NCBI GenBank assembly: GCA_964587885.1
Contig: CAZPME010000003.1
Span: 62,001 to 126,000, forward strand
Direction: 5' to 3'
Length of the DNA: 64,000 bases
Origin: UBA60 sp964587885
GTDB taxonomy: Archaea > Thermoplasmatota > Poseidoniia > Poseidoniales > Poseidoniaceae
Shown here: positions 39,390-49,598 of the stretch, one piece after another
Numbering within the stretch: position 1 is the first letter of the stretch
Layout of the letters: the number at the start of each line of letters is the position of its first letter
Notes under the pieces: model-generated
What the model saw: the letters and a program-made list of their open reading frames with translations, nothing else
Told to the model about the DNA's origin: nothing
The model's database searches: none
Position numbers and translations under genes: made by a program

Positions 39390-42077
39390 GTGTCCGAATC
39401 CAACCCGTTTAACGCCCGTCAAGAATTCAATTTGAGTGATGGGGGGGTCTCTCGACTGGCGGCAATTTCAGCGCTTGAGCAGGCTGGACATTGCAACATT
39501 GCTGAATTGCCTTTCACCATACGTATTTTACTTGAGGCAGCACTGCGAAAATGTGATGGTTTTCTAGTCACCAAAGAAGACGTTATTCGCATTGCTGGGT
39601 GGAAACCAAATGATGAACGTGAGGAGATTCCTTTCACTCCTTCAAGAGTAATTCTGCAAGACTTTACCGGGGTTCCAGCAGTAGTAGATTTAGCCGCACT
39701 TCGTAATGCAGTAGTAGATTTAGGCGGTAAACCAGAGAAAGTAAACCCACAAGTCCCAGTCGATTTGGTAATAGACCACAGCGTTCAAGTTGATTTCTCC
39801 GGTATATTTGAAGATGCTCAAGAACGCAATCTTGAAATTGAATACCAAAGAAATATGGAGCGTTATAAATTCCTTAAATGGGGACAAAAAAACCTCGAAA
39901 AATTCAGAGCTGTACCGCCGGGTAGAGGAATTGTCCATCAAGTAAATCTTGAGTGGATTGCCAACGTTGCTAGGGAAGAAGATGGCTGCTGGTTGGCCGA
40001 TACTCTTGTCGGAACTGATAGCCACACGACCATGATAAATGGCCTTGGAGTACTTGGTTGGGGGGTCGGAGGTATTGAAGCAGAAGCGGTAATGCTCGGG
40101 CAACCAATTTACATGCTCGCTCCTGATGTAATTGGCTTTGAATTGACCGGTAGTCTTGCTACAGGAGTAACTGCTACCGACATGACTTTGCGGATTGTTG
40201 AAATGTTGCGTGAACATGGTGTTGTAGGAAAATTCGTCGAATTTTTTGGCTCAGGAATGTCCGCATTATCACTTCCCGATCGAGCAACTATTGCAAATAT
40301 GGCACCAGAATATGGCGCCACTTGTGGGTTTTTCCCAGTCGATGAAGTGACTCTTGAGTACTTACTACTGTCTGGACGAGATAAGAATCACGTCGCCAAT
40401 GTAGAAGCCTATTGCAAAGCAAACAACTTGTGGTATTCACCCGAACAAGAAAGACCACAATTTACCGCAACTCTCAATCTCGACCTTTCTGAAGTCAAGC
40501 CCGCTCTCGCAGGACCAAAGCGACCACAAGACCGAGTGGATTTAGCCGCAATGAAACAACATTGGCATGACAGTCTGTCTGCCCCTGTTGGCTTACAAGG
40601 ACATGGTATTGCGGCCGAAAATCTTGATGTAAAGGCTGAAGTTGAAGGAGAAGAATTTTGTTTGCAGCATGGTGATGTTGTTATCGCAGCAATCACTTCA
40701 TGCACTAATACAAGCAATCCAAGTGTGATGCTATCTGCAGGACTGGTTGCACGTAATGCTAGAGCAAAGGGGTTGCAGGTCAAACCTTGGGTCAAGACTT
40801 CTTTAGCACCGGGTTCTCGAGTGGTAACAGATTATTACAAGGCCTCTGGTTTAGACCAAGATTTGTCAGCTCTCGGATTCAACAATGTTGGCTATGGATG
40901 CACAACCTGCATCGGTAATTCCGGCCCATTACAAACCGAAATTGAAGCAGCCATAGACGAAAGGGGAATTGTCGCCGGTTCCGTAATCTCAGGTAATAGG
41001 AATTTCGAAGGAAGAGTTCATCAAAAAGTGAAGGCATCTTATCTCTCAAGTCCCCCATTGGTAGTGGCCTACGCAATTGCGGGAACTCTGGATATCGACA
41101 TGAAGAATGAACCTTTAGGAAACGATACGCAGGGAAAACCGGTAATGCTCGCAGATATTTGGCCCAGTGACGACGAAATCAAACAAACCATCAGAGAATC
41201 AATTTCTCCTGAGATGTTCAAGCAACGATATTCTACTGCAATGCAGGAGGAACGCTGGGATGCTATCCCTGTCGAAGCCAGCGATCTCTACTCATGGGAA
41301 GATGATTCAACTTACATCCGCCTACCAACATTTTTTTCTGGTATTACCCCTACAATCAACCCAATTAGGCCGATTAACGGAGCTCGTACATTGTTGAAAT
41401 TGGGTGATTCAATTACAACCGACCACATCTCTCCAGCTGGAGCGTTTCCACATTCCGGCTCTGCCGGACAATATTTGATGGCCAATGGTGTTGAGCCACG
41501 AAATTTCAACTCCTTTGGTAGTCGACGCGGCAATCATGAAGTAATGATGCGAGGTACTTTCGCCAATGTCCGAATCCGTAACCAACTCGCACCTAATACC
41601 GAAGGTGGTTTCACAACACACTTCCCAAGTGGAGAAATAATGTCAATATATGACGCCGCGCAAAAATATATCGCAAGTAGCACACCACTAGTGGTGCTAG
41701 CAGGTTCGCAATACGGCACCGGATCATCTCGTGATTGGGCGGCAAAGGGGACTCTATTACTGGGAGTAAAAGCCGTAATCACCACTTCGTTTGAACGCAT
41801 TCACCGCTCAAATTTGGTCGGCATGGGAGTTCTGCCGCTTTGTTTTGATGACGGTGACTCAGCCCAATCTCTAGGACTCGATGGTAGCGAACATTTCGAT
41901 ATTCCAATCGGTGATGATATCTCGCCTATGGATTGGCTGAACGTTTCTGCAACAAATGCTGCTGGTCAAGTTACAGAATTTCGAGTTCAAGTCAGACTTG
42001 ATACACCAGTTGAAGTTGAATATTATCGAAATGGCGGCATCCTCCATACGGTTGTCCGAAAACTCGCAAAAGAATGA
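39390..42077 (+). CDS. acnA: Aconitate hydratase A
   Basis: Citric-acid-cycle [4Fe-4S] hydratase interconverting citrate and isocitrate. LPFTIRILLEAALRKCDG, VDLVIDHSVQVDFSG, GTDSHTTMINGLGVLGWGVG, then the cluster ligands: Cys in AAITSCTNTSNPSVM and the pair in GYGCTTCIGNSGPL. The C-terminal swivel domain has LGDSITTDHISPAGAFP, SRRGNHEVMMRGTFANVRI and GSQYGTGSSRDWAAKGTLLL. With the GTG start at 39390 the product is 895 residues, normal for the AcnA/IRP1 family. That GTG is chosen because GGAGAGGT lies just before it, but ATG 39375, five codons earlier in frame, is a real alternative. It follows the cyclophilin gene on the same strand. Confidence 0.96.
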   Translation: MSESNPFNARQEFNLSDGGVSRLAAISALEQAGHCNIAELPFTIRILLEAALRKCDGFLVTKEDVIRIAGWKPNDEREEIPFTPSRVILQDFTGVPAVVDLAALRNAVVDLGGKPEKVNPQVPVDLVIDHSVQVDFSGIFEDAQERNLEIEYQRNMERYKFLKWGQKNLEKFRAVPPGRGIVHQVNLEWIANVAREEDGCWLADTLVGTDSHTTMINGLGVLGWGVGGIEAEAVMLGQPIYMLAPDVIGFELTGSLATGVTATDMTLRIVEMLREHGVVGKFVEFFGSGMSALSLPDRATIANMAPEYGATCGFFPVDEVTLEYLLLSGRDKNHVANVEAYCKANNLWYSPEQERPQFTATLNLDLSEVKPALAGPKRPQDRVDLAAMKQHWHDSLSAPVGLQGHGIAAENLDVKAEVEGEEFCLQHGDVVIAAITSCTNTSNPSVMLSAGLVARNARAKGLQVKPWVKTSLAPGSRVVTDYYKASGLDQDLSALGFNNVGYGCTTCIGNSGPLQTEIEAAIDERGIVAGSVISGNRNFEGRVHQKVKASYLSSPPLVVAYAIAGTLDIDMKNEPLGNDTQGKPVMLADIWPSDDEIKQTIRESISPEMFKQRYSTAMQEERWDAIPVEASDLYSWEDDSTYIRLPTFFSGITPTINPIRPINGARTLLKLGDSITTDHISPAGAFPHSGSAGQYLMANGVEPRNFNSFGSRRGNHEVMMRGTFANVRIRNQLAPNTEGGFTTHFPSGEIMSIYDAAQKYIASSTPLVVLAGSQYGTGSSRDWAAKGTLLLGVKAVITTSFERIHRSNLVGMGVLPLCFDDGDSAQSLGLDGSEHFDIPIGDDISPMDWLNVSATNAAGQVTEFRVQVRLDTPVEVEYYRNGGILHTVVRKLAKE

Positions 42078-42136
42078 CCGCCAATGCCTTGAAAAAATAG
42101 CGATGGGTTCATGGCCTATCCCAACCGCCAATATTC

Positions 42137-42832
42137 ATGGCCGAGAAAATACGTGGACCCGTGCGCTTTCTTTTTCGGCATCCTGAAGAGGAAATTGATA
42201 TCCGCATCGAAGGTGATTCAGAGTGGGTCGCATCGCTACGCGATGAATTGGGATTGAATGAAATCGGTTGGCTACAACCTTTGGCTTCACAGTCGGTGAG
42301 ATTGAACCGAGTTAGTAATCGAGAACTTGACGACGAAGATGGTGATTCAGAGCAAGAATTGGAACTCGGCCACGAAGGTGAATTACTAACTAACAAACCA
42401 ACCGATATGGGACCTCCCCCTGACCCGAGCCGCATTCCTGTGGTGCGACGACCAATAGGTTCACTCGACATTAATGCTGAATTGATTAAACTTGGTCTTG
42501 TTGTTCCAGAAAAACCCGACTCCGCCCAATTAGCCATGGATTTGGAAGGCTTAGAAACACCATTTCCTGCAGAAGGGCCATTGGTTTCAGATCCGATGGC
42601 TGAGGCTTGGTTACGTGAATTATTACGAATTGCTGTGCGCAATTATGGACTGAGTGCTTTGGCGATTGAAGCGATTGAAAATTCGGCGTCTTCCTTGCTC
42701 GGTGACCGCACCGGAATGGAATTGGAATTGTGGTTGGAAGGACTATTTCGTCAAGGTAAATTGGTCAAGTTACACGGCGGCGATAGAACTGGTTATGGCC
42801 CCAACCCAAAATGGCTAGAATCACGCATGTAA
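42137..42832 (+). CDS. Hypothetical protein
   Basis: I do not recognise a family. The 231 residues begin MAEKIRGPVRFLFRHPEEEI, a small alpha/beta-looking segment with GDSEWVASLRDELGLNEIGW. An acidic linker rich in Glu, Asp and Pro follows. The C-terminal part (about residues 105-231) is helical: AWLRELLRIAVRNYGLSALA and ELWLEGLFRQGKLVKLHGGD, ending YGPNPKWLESRM. There is no signal peptide or membrane segment, so it is a soluble cytoplasmic protein. It lies 59 bp after aconitase on the same strand and 112 bp before the giant surface-protein gene. A Gly/Lys-containing end and N-terminal basic patch might bind nucleic acid, but that is a guess. Confidence 0.72.
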   Translation: MAEKIRGPVRFLFRHPEEEIDIRIEGDSEWVASLRDELGLNEIGWLQPLASQSVRLNRVSNRELDDEDGDSEQELELGHEGELLTNKPTDMGPPPDPSRIPVVRRPIGSLDINAELIKLGLVVPEKPDSAQLAMDLEGLETPFPAEGPLVSDPMAEAWLRELLRIAVRNYGLSALAIEAIENSASSLLGDRTGMELELWLEGLFRQGKLVKLHGGDRTGYGPNPKWLESRM

Positions 42833-42893
42833 ATCGTTTGATAATAAGACTGACGCAAACGCAAGACTGAACGCCATTCTCGCACGCGCTATG

Positions 42894-42905
42894 CTCACGC
42901 GTGAG
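42894..42905. promoter_or_regulatory. 12-bp perfect palindrome next to surface-protein promoter
   Basis: CTCACGCGTGAG, directly upstream of the purine-rich BRE-like sequence and TATA element of the giant surface-protein gene. Position suggests a regulator-binding site. A wider inverted pair, CGTTTG...CAAACG (42835-42861), lies just before it. Confidence 0.4.
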
Positions 42906-42920
42906 GGGAGAGATTTAATA
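42906..42920 (+). promoter_or_regulatory. Archaeal BRE/TATA promoter of the giant surface-protein gene
   Basis: The purine-rich run GGGGAGAGA is followed by TTTAATA (42914-42920), the arrangement of an archaeal BRE plus TATA box. The TATA centre lies about 28 bp before ATG 42945, which predicts a transcript starting at or very near the start codon (leaderless). No Shine-Dalgarno sequence precedes the ATG run, which agrees. Confidence 0.5.
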
Positions 42921-42944
42921 CATCGGTGAAGTCCGAAGCGATTG

Positions 42945-45900
42945 ATGATGATGATGTTGACGAAGAACGAACTGATTACCAAGCGCGCTCGAAGTGTTGG
43001 TCTTGTGCTGATAATGCTACTGTCAATCGCTGCAACAGCCTCTTTCACTAGCGCTTCAATTGCCCGTAGTTATACCACAAATCGCGATCCAGAAGATATC
43101 GCATTCGGAGACTTCGACTGTGACGGTGACGATGATATCGCCCTAGCTACTGAAGGGACGCACTCTATGTCGGTGCTTTGGAATGACAATGGTGATTTCA
43201 GCGAGCGCGACGATATTTGGGTTGCTGGAAACCAAAGTCACAACGCTGAGTGGGAGGACTTTGCTTGGGTACGAATGGTAGAAACTGGAGACGTCAATGG
43301 TGACGGCGCTGATGACATCATTATCTTTCAGCGTAATAACCCGTTCAAGACCAACGACCAAGGCCAACCCGCCGGAGAACCTGGTAACGTTACAGTCATC
43401 GAAAACGATGGATGCGACCAAGATACCTTTTCAATTACCGCCCGTTTTTCCCATTTCTGGGCTTGGGACCTTGATGTTGAAGACGTCGACAAAGATGGAA
43501 CTGATGACATCGTCGTTCTCGACTTGTTACCAGATATCACCACTCAGAGATTGGTAATCTATCGCGGCCCTGTAACATCATCCAATAATCAGGGCACTGC
43601 AACTAATCTTGGTGCATCAACCACTGCTCGATACATCGACTTTGAACTTGGCGATTTCGGAGAAAGCGAAACCGGCTTAAGTGGCCAGTGTACCGATTTG
43701 GATGTTTGGTTTCTAGTATTGCGAGGTGCTGATTACTCGACTGGTCAATATACTACGTTTGGCCATGATGACAACGTCTCTGTGCTTGAATATTCTTGCT
43801 TAACAAATACCTTCCCTGCCACCGCTTCAACTACCACAATGGGAGGCCCTTGGGCCTTTGGCAATGGATGGGGCGGATTTAACATCGCAGATATCAGTGG
43901 AGATGGTGTTATTGATGTGATGGCTCAAACCAACGAAAATACTGAGAATATTACCTATCGTACAAGTTCAACCAGTGGTACTTGGTCGTCTACTTCACAA
44001 GCATATTTTGGACCGTTTATCTCATACGAGGTTACTGTTGCTGACCTCAATGGCGATGGAGATGCAGATTTCATCAACCCGACTATTGCCGAACAAATTA
44101 ATTCGACCAGTAGTACCGGTTCCATCGAAGGAAATTACTACCTTTCTCCACCTTCAACCGTTCAAGTTACGTTGTCTGATGGAAGTGGTGGTTTCTTAAA
44201 CCCATTATCTTACAATACTGGCCGCCGGCCAATTACCAGTCAAGTAGGACAACTGGTTGGTGGCGCGAGCAGTCCGCTTGATATCGCCGTCGGCCATACT
44301 AGCTATAATTTCGGTAATTGGGTCGATAACTCCGGTTGGGGCGGACAATACGACACCATCACTATTGTTGAAATGGATAATATTGACCTAGAGGTTTCTT
44401 CAATAAATATCAACCCCGTCGACCGCTACATCGGTGCGGTCGGAGAAGGTCAACGAGATGTCAATGTAACCGTGACCAATACTGGAATGAATGTACTCAA
44501 CGGTCAAGCAACCTTGAACCTCGAAATGAAGGTAGTGGATGAGGCCAACTCACAAAATCAAACCGTTTACTCATATGATTGGGATGGCGCTGAAAGTAAA
44601 TCTGGATGCGGTGGTGGCTGCAATTGGGCCTACGAAGATTATCTTAACGATGGTAATAACTGGCACTTGGAAACCAACCATTCTAACGGCGCTGCCTCAG
44701 CAAGTATGGGCAATAACGATGTCAATACCACCGCAAATTGGACTGGAAATAATCCAACTAATTTCATGTGGAATGGTGAAATGAAAACCAATGATTCTGG
44801 TGTCACATGGTCCGGCTACGGCCGTAACTGGGACGAAGCGATGGTCCTTGAGGACGTCGATCTTTCCGGTAGTGACCGAGCATGGCTGTCGGTTGAATTA
44901 TTCCGTCACCTTGGATTCGGTGCCCTAGGTAGCCTCGATGCCAATAACCGCTGGTTATTGGGTGATCTATGGGACGACGTGGCATTGATTGAAGTTTACA
45001 GCGATGATACAGGCTGGTCAACAATCAATTGTCCAACCTCTGCTTTCCTCGACCAAGCATGTTGGTCTGGCGCTAGTATGTGGGGTGGGTACGACCGTGA
45101 ACGTGCTGAGAAAATCTACGCTTATGGAGCAAATGCCGAGACAAATGTTTGGTATGGTGTGCAATATTCAGGCACCTACTACGGTTGGACAAACTTTACC
45201 GAAGAAGGATCTGGAGCATTCGACCTCTCACGATGGGCCGGAGATACCGTCGACATCCGCTTTAGATTCCGTTCTGGTTTCGAAGGCAGTGTCTCGGACA
45301 GTGATGACCAAATGTGGTCAGGACGAGATGGCTATGCCGTCGACAATGTTACCATTTGGAAGCAAAATACCGCCTTTGTTGGAAGCCCACAAACCCAGCA
45401 ATCCAACATTAACATGAATAATTTGCAACCTGGTGAAGAATATGAAGCCTCAATTCAAGCCAACTTCGCCAATGATACAACTTATCGCATTAGTGCAACT
45501 TTGAATTATGGCCAAGACCAGCAACCAATAAACGATGAATTAATCGGTTTCATTACCACATTGAATATCTTCGACCCAGCAATGGTGAGCATTGACTCAT
45601 TCTCAGCCGGTGCATCTTATGCTGAAGGGGAGCAAGACATCATCGCAACAGTTGCCCATTATGGTAATACGATGGTCGACTTTGAAGTCGAAGCGACAAT
45701 CTACAGTGCTGTGCCTAACGATATTGACTGTGGACCAACACCAAAGAGTTGTGAAGAAGATTTCGAAGGAGGTCCCGATGGAGACCGCTACACCGATGAT
45801 AATAGTGGTGATGGACAAGGAGCAATCCTCTCAGACATGCAAAGCAGTGACCCTCTTTTCAACAGTAGTGCGTACTGGTTTGGACATCATGATCTTACAG

Positions 45901-48900
45901 CTAATCTCGGTTACGAAGATGTCTGGAATGAATCATTTTCACTTACAAATGTCGATTTGACAGCAATGCAGGGAGACTTCGCATCGCTTTCATTTGATTA
46001 CTTCGCTGAGACTTTCTATTACATTGATACCGATGGGGGCAAGTACAATGTCAATGATGTTGTATCGCTCGGTATCGACTGGGATCGTTCAGGAATCGCC
46101 GGAGATGGGATGATTCTAGGGCAGTGGAACGACTTCAATGAAGATGGTACCTGTTTCGTTGATGAAGATGGTGATGGTTTCATCGACCCACTCAACGAAA
46201 CCGATATCGATAATAGGGAAATAACATTTATCGGCGACCCATCAAATAATCAGAAGGATGAAGGAAACTACAATGTTTTCTTTGATAGTGAAGGTGAAGT
46301 CAAGAGCCAAAGCATTGACCTAACTCACCTTTACATCCTCAACCAGACCGCAGCAAGCGGAAATGATTGGAACCGCGAATGTATGTCTCTAAAGGGAACT
46401 ACTACCGATATCAATTTTGAGTTCCAGTCTGATGATGATGGCCACAATGGTCTCAATGATGGATTACGTGGAATTGGATTCGATAATATCGTTATCAAGG
46501 AATTTAGTTTCGTCCAAGATGACGTCGTCAGTAATACAGTATCAAACATCGATGCTGATGAAGAGCAAAAGGTAACTGTCGGGAGTCACGATTTCAGTCA
46601 AGGAGTATACATGGTAGAAGTTGAGACAAAGTTTGACAACTCTACTCAAGGAACCTCTTGGTATGGCGAGGATGAATTCAACGAAGCCAATAACATTGAA
46701 AGAATCATTTTCTCTGTTCAAAGTGTGACAATTGACCTAAAGGAAGGAAATGACCTCTACCTCGATTGCCTAAAGGAAATTTATGCTTGCAGCTTGCCTA
46801 AGGATAGTGCGTTGAGCCACGAATTCTCTTTCATCGCCAAGAACGGTGTATTAGAAGGAGACTACCTATTCAACAATGTAATTATTGACTTAGATACAGG
46901 GGTTGAAGTTCATTCATCTCAAGCCTTCAATGGTCAATCAAAGCATTTGATTCCACAAGAGCGTTTAGATGTCACCTTTACCGGCTTCAATGACTGGGTA
47001 AGTGGGCATACCTACAACATTTCATTCGATGCGGAGTTGACTGATGGTACTCCTAAGGGCGACCCAATATTCTTCCACGCAAAGTTTGAAGAAAATATCG
47101 ATGTAGCAATATTGACTGACGAAGATGAGCAAAACCGCTACACTAACGTCTTGCGAGACCTAGAAGGTCTCGGATTATCTTACACAAAATTCCCACGTCA
47201 TAAGTGGGACACCTATCTCACAACCGGCTGGTTAAACGGTCATTATGGTAAGGTGCTAATTCCATGGCAACAAGAATCAACTGCACAAGATGCACCAACG
47301 GGTACTGCCTACTATGATACGCTTGGAGATTACTCTCAGGTTTTGGAAGTTTTCGCCACAGCTGGTGGTACTCTGCAATTGCACCTAGGCCCATACCAAA
47401 ACGCGATAGAAGGTGAATTACCATTCGATATTGACATCCAAGACCGCAAGACTGCAGAGACAGAAATCGCTTACGAGGACATGGAGATATACGACCCTTA
47501 CCATCCAATTCTTGACAATGTTCAACGCAGCAATTTACAAGGATTTTCGACCGGTAATGCTTTTGCCACTTCGGTTCTCAATACCATTCCAAAAGGCGGA
47601 AATGAAATACCCGATTTATGCGGTGGTTCTATCGATAAGGGTGGCGAATTCCTAAGTATCTTAGGAAGTAAGCGCGGAGCTTACGACAGTATTTTGTCGG
47701 TTTGTGGAGCGCAGTCAGGTGGTATCATCATTTCAACCATAGATGTTGAAGCCAAGAGTGATGCATGGAATTCAACTACGCCATTATTGGCTAACCTGTT
47801 GCAATTCCAGGTAACAAAGTATCCAAATGGTTTTGATGAGGTAACCAAAGGATTCGATATTACTATTGATGGTGAAAAGCCAGAAACAATGCCAAGTGAT
47901 GCAACTGTATACAAGGTAAAAGCGATGAAGAGCGATGCAACTCTCGCCTTTGGATATACCACCACTATTTCGGCTAACTTAGATGCAGATTGGGAATTAA
48001 TTGGACCATCTGGTTGGACTTCAGACGATGATGAGTTCGGCACTTATCATAACCCTGATGAGAGCCCAAGTGCCTCATTCTGTATTGCTTCAGCCAATGA
48101 TCCGGATGGTGTCCTTGATGATTGTAAACAAGACGAAACGTGGGAACTCAAGTTGTACCTTCACGATGATGAGGGCCACGCCCGAATCGCTTCTCTGACA
48201 CTGAAGACTGACGACGCTAGCGCCGATTCCGCCAAGCCGATAGCAAATTACTCGGTCGTGGAAGAGGTTGAAAATGCGGACTTCGTACGTTTCCGTGAAA
48301 ATAAACCCGGCAGTGATGCTTGGGAATTGTGGGAAATTGAATTGGATGAAGATGCCGGAAGGGAAACTATCGTTAATTTCGACGCAAGTGCTAGTTTTGA
48401 CCCTGATGCCCTTGAAGGACATGGAATCAAAAATTATGTTTGGACAGTTATCTATGACTGGCCATATGACGGTGATGATGGCGATGACCACGTCTTTACC
48501 AAGTTTGGCCATACCAATGGTGAATTCTCATATCCCTTCCGAAACGTTACCGTTGGACCACAAGGTTTCGAACAACAAATTCGAATCGAATTACAAGTAA
48601 TCGACCAAGCCACTAGAGCATCAGATGTTTACAAGATTTACTTTGTAGTTGTAGAACCCGGTCACGGTGATCTGGAACCAAAGGTTTCTCTGGACCAAAC
48701 TTACAACAATACTGGAGCAGTTACAAGTGATTGGTTCAATGTGAGCGGACAAGTGATTTCAGGTGTAGAAAACGATAACCTTGAAATTATTGTTGGACTA
48801 AGCCATGATGAAGTCAATCTTACCGATTCCGACATGGTCGGCGCATTGAGAGCTAAAGGGCAATGGGACCAATCCTTGAATCGAAAGAATGGCGACATGT

Positions 48901-49472
48901 TCTCTCTGGGATTGAATATATCTCATCTGTACACCAATAATCCAGAAAAGGTTACAATTTACATTAAAATTGTTGAGGGTGAGCGTTGGGTGAAATACAA
49001 ACACCTAACCTTGAATCTACCAGCTTGCCAAGGAATCAATCCACCAACTGAAGCAGTTTCAGACGGTGGCGAATGGCTACTAAACTCAGCTGGCGAATGC
49101 GAATGGAGTGGAGAGTGGGAATATGATTCTGCAACCGGAGAATGGATTGAGCCAAAAGCTGCTGGGGATGATGTCGATGATACCAGTGGTAACTCCGACC
49201 TGATGATTTTCGGGGCGGGTGGCGCAATTCTACTGATTGTCATTCTTCTAACCGTTCTCGTACTACGTCGAGGCGATGATGACGAAGAAGAATCCGGATT
49301 CGGTTCAGTCTCTAAGGGCTACGCTGGAATTCCAGTAGTAGATCCAATGGAAGCATACGTTCAGCAATTGATTGCGCAAGGATATCCCGAAGAGACAGCA
49401 CGGGCATATGCTCAACAATATGCGGCTCACTTTCAACAACAGGCTGCGGCCCAGCAACCAGGATTTCAATGA
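42945..49472 (+). CDS. Giant secreted surface protein with FG-GAP-like repeats and C-terminal anchor
   Basis: About 2,175 residues. Start region: four consecutive ATG codons (42945-42956), any of which could initiate. Signal peptide SVGLVLIMLLSIAATASFTS. Residues about 45-420 hold five FG-GAP/VCBS-type calcium loops (GDFDCDGDDD, GDVNGDGADD, EDVDKDGTDD, ADISGDGVID, ADLNGDGDAD), probably a beta-propeller. Next come CARDB-like (NVTVTNTGMNVLNGQATLNL) and MAM/jelly-roll-like segments with many Trp, Asp and Cys. Near residues 1,765-1,910 lies a PKD-like domain (VNFDASASFDPDALEGHGIK). A single TM follows (GAGGAILLIVILLTVLVLRR), and then a cytoplasmic tail with a helix, YVQQLIAQGYPEETARAYAQ, and a Gln/Ala-rich end. 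Very acidic, rich in Asp and Asn-x-Ser/Thr sites. Adhesion, substrate capture or an envelope role is inferred; a terminator-like hairpin follows. Confidence 0.88.
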   Translation: MMMMLTKNELITKRARSVGLVLIMLLSIAATASFTSASIARSYTTNRDPEDIAFGDFDCDGDDDIALATEGTHSMSVLWNDNGDFSERDDIWVAGNQSHNAEWEDFAWVRMVETGDVNGDGADDIIIFQRNNPFKTNDQGQPAGEPGNVTVIENDGCDQDTFSITARFSHFWAWDLDVEDVDKDGTDDIVVLDLLPDITTQRLVIYRGPVTSSNNQGTATNLGASTTARYIDFELGDFGESETGLSGQCTDLDVWFLVLRGADYSTGQYTTFGHDDNVSVLEYSCLTNTFPATASTTTMGGPWAFGNGWGGFNIADISGDGVIDVMAQTNENTENITYRTSSTSGTWSSTSQAYFGPFISYEVTVADLNGDGDADFINPTIAEQINSTSSTGSIEGNYYLSPPSTVQVTLSDGSGGFLNPLSYNTGRRPITSQVGQLVGGASSPLDIAVGHTSYNFGNWVDNSGWGGQYDTITIVEMDNIDLEVSSININPVDRYIGAVGEGQRDVNVTVTNTGMNVLNGQATLNLEMKVVDEANSQNQTVYSYDWDGAESKSGCGGGCNWAYEDYLNDGNNWHLETNHSNGAASASMGNNDVNTTANWTGNNPTNFMWNGEMKTNDSGVTWSGYGRNWDEAMVLEDVDLSGSDRAWLSVELFRHLGFGALGSLDANNRWLLGDLWDDVALIEVYSDDTGWSTINCPTSAFLDQACWSGASMWGGYDRERAEKIYAYGANAETNVWYGVQYSGTYYGWTNFTEEGSGAFDLSRWAGDTVDIRFRFRSGFEGSVSDSDDQMWSGRDGYAVDNVTIWKQNTAFVGSPQTQQSNINMNNLQPGEEYEASIQANFANDTTYRISATLNYGQDQQPINDELIGFITTLNIFDPAMVSIDSFSAGASYAEGEQDIIATVAHYGNTMVDFEVEATIYSAVPNDIDCGPTPKSCEEDFEGGPDGDRYTDDNSGDGQGAILSDMQSSDPLFNSSAYWFGHHDLTANLGYEDVWNESFSLTNVDLTAMQGDFASLSFDYFAETFYYIDTDGGKYNVNDVVSLGIDWDRSGIAGDGMILGQWNDFNEDGTCFVDEDGDGFIDPLNETDIDNREITFIGDPSNNQKDEGNYNVFFDSEGEVKSQSIDLTHLYILNQTAASGNDWNRECMSLKGTTTDINFEFQSDDDGHNGLNDGLRGIGFDNIVIKEFSFVQDDVVSNTVSNIDADEEQKVTVGSHDFSQGVYMVEVETKFDNSTQGTSWYGEDEFNEANNIERIIFSVQSVTIDLKEGNDLYLDCLKEIYACSLPKDSALSHEFSFIAKNGVLEGDYLFNNVIIDLDTGVEVHSSQAFNGQSKHLIPQERLDVTFTGFNDWVSGHTYNISFDAELTDGTPKGDPIFFHAKFEENIDVAILTDEDEQNRYTNVLRDLEGLGLSYTKFPRHKWDTYLTTGWLNGHYGKVLIPWQQESTAQDAPTGTAYYDTLGDYSQVLEVFATAGGTLQLHLGPYQNAIEGELPFDIDIQDRKTAETEIAYEDMEIYDPYHPILDNVQRSNLQGFSTGNAFATSVLNTIPKGGNEIPDLCGGSIDKGGEFLSILGSKRGAYDSILSVCGAQSGGIIISTIDVEAKSDAWNSTTPLLANLLQFQVTKYPNGFDEVTKGFDITIDGEKPETMPSDATVYKVKAMKSDATLAFGYTTTISANLDADWELIGPSGWTSDDDEFGTYHNPDESPSASFCIASANDPDGVLDDCKQDETWELKLYLHDDEGHARIASLTLKTDDASADSAKPIANYSVVEEVENADFVRFRENKPGSDAWELWEIELDEDAGRETIVNFDASASFDPDALEGHGIKNYVWTVIYDWPYDGDDGDDHVFTKFGHTNGEFSYPFRNVTVGPQGFEQQIRIELQVIDQATRASDVYKIYFVVVEPGHGDLEPKVSLDQTYNNTGAVTSDWFNVSGQVISGVENDNLEIIVGLSHDEVNLTDSDMVGALRAKGQWDQSLNRKNGDMFSLGLNISHLYTNNPEKVTIYIKIVEGERWVKYKHLTLNLPACQGINPPTEAVSDGGEWLLNSAGECEWSGEWEYDSATGEWIEPKAAGDDVDDTSGNSDLMIFGAGGAILLIVILLTVLVLRRGDDDEEESGFGSVSKGYAGIPVVDPMEAYVQQLIAQGYPEETARAYAQQYAAHFQQQAAAQQPGFQ

Positions 49473-49501
49473 AGGCGTTTGTTGAAGAACTAGGAGCATC
49501 C

Positions 49502-49526
49502 GCCCTCGTCGCATTGATGAGGGCGA
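49502..49526 (+). terminator. Terminator-like hairpin after the giant surface-protein gene
   Basis: A 10-bp stem (CGCCCTCGTC with GATGAGGGCG, one G-T pair) around the loop GCATT, starting 30 bp after the stop codon. No T-run follows, so factor-independent termination is uncertain; it could also protect the 3' end. Confidence 0.4.
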
Positions 49527-49598
49527 GATGTTCAAAATCGCTGACTTATCGCTAGCCGAGCAAGGTTCACTACGCGTAGATTAGGCTATATTGAATTA

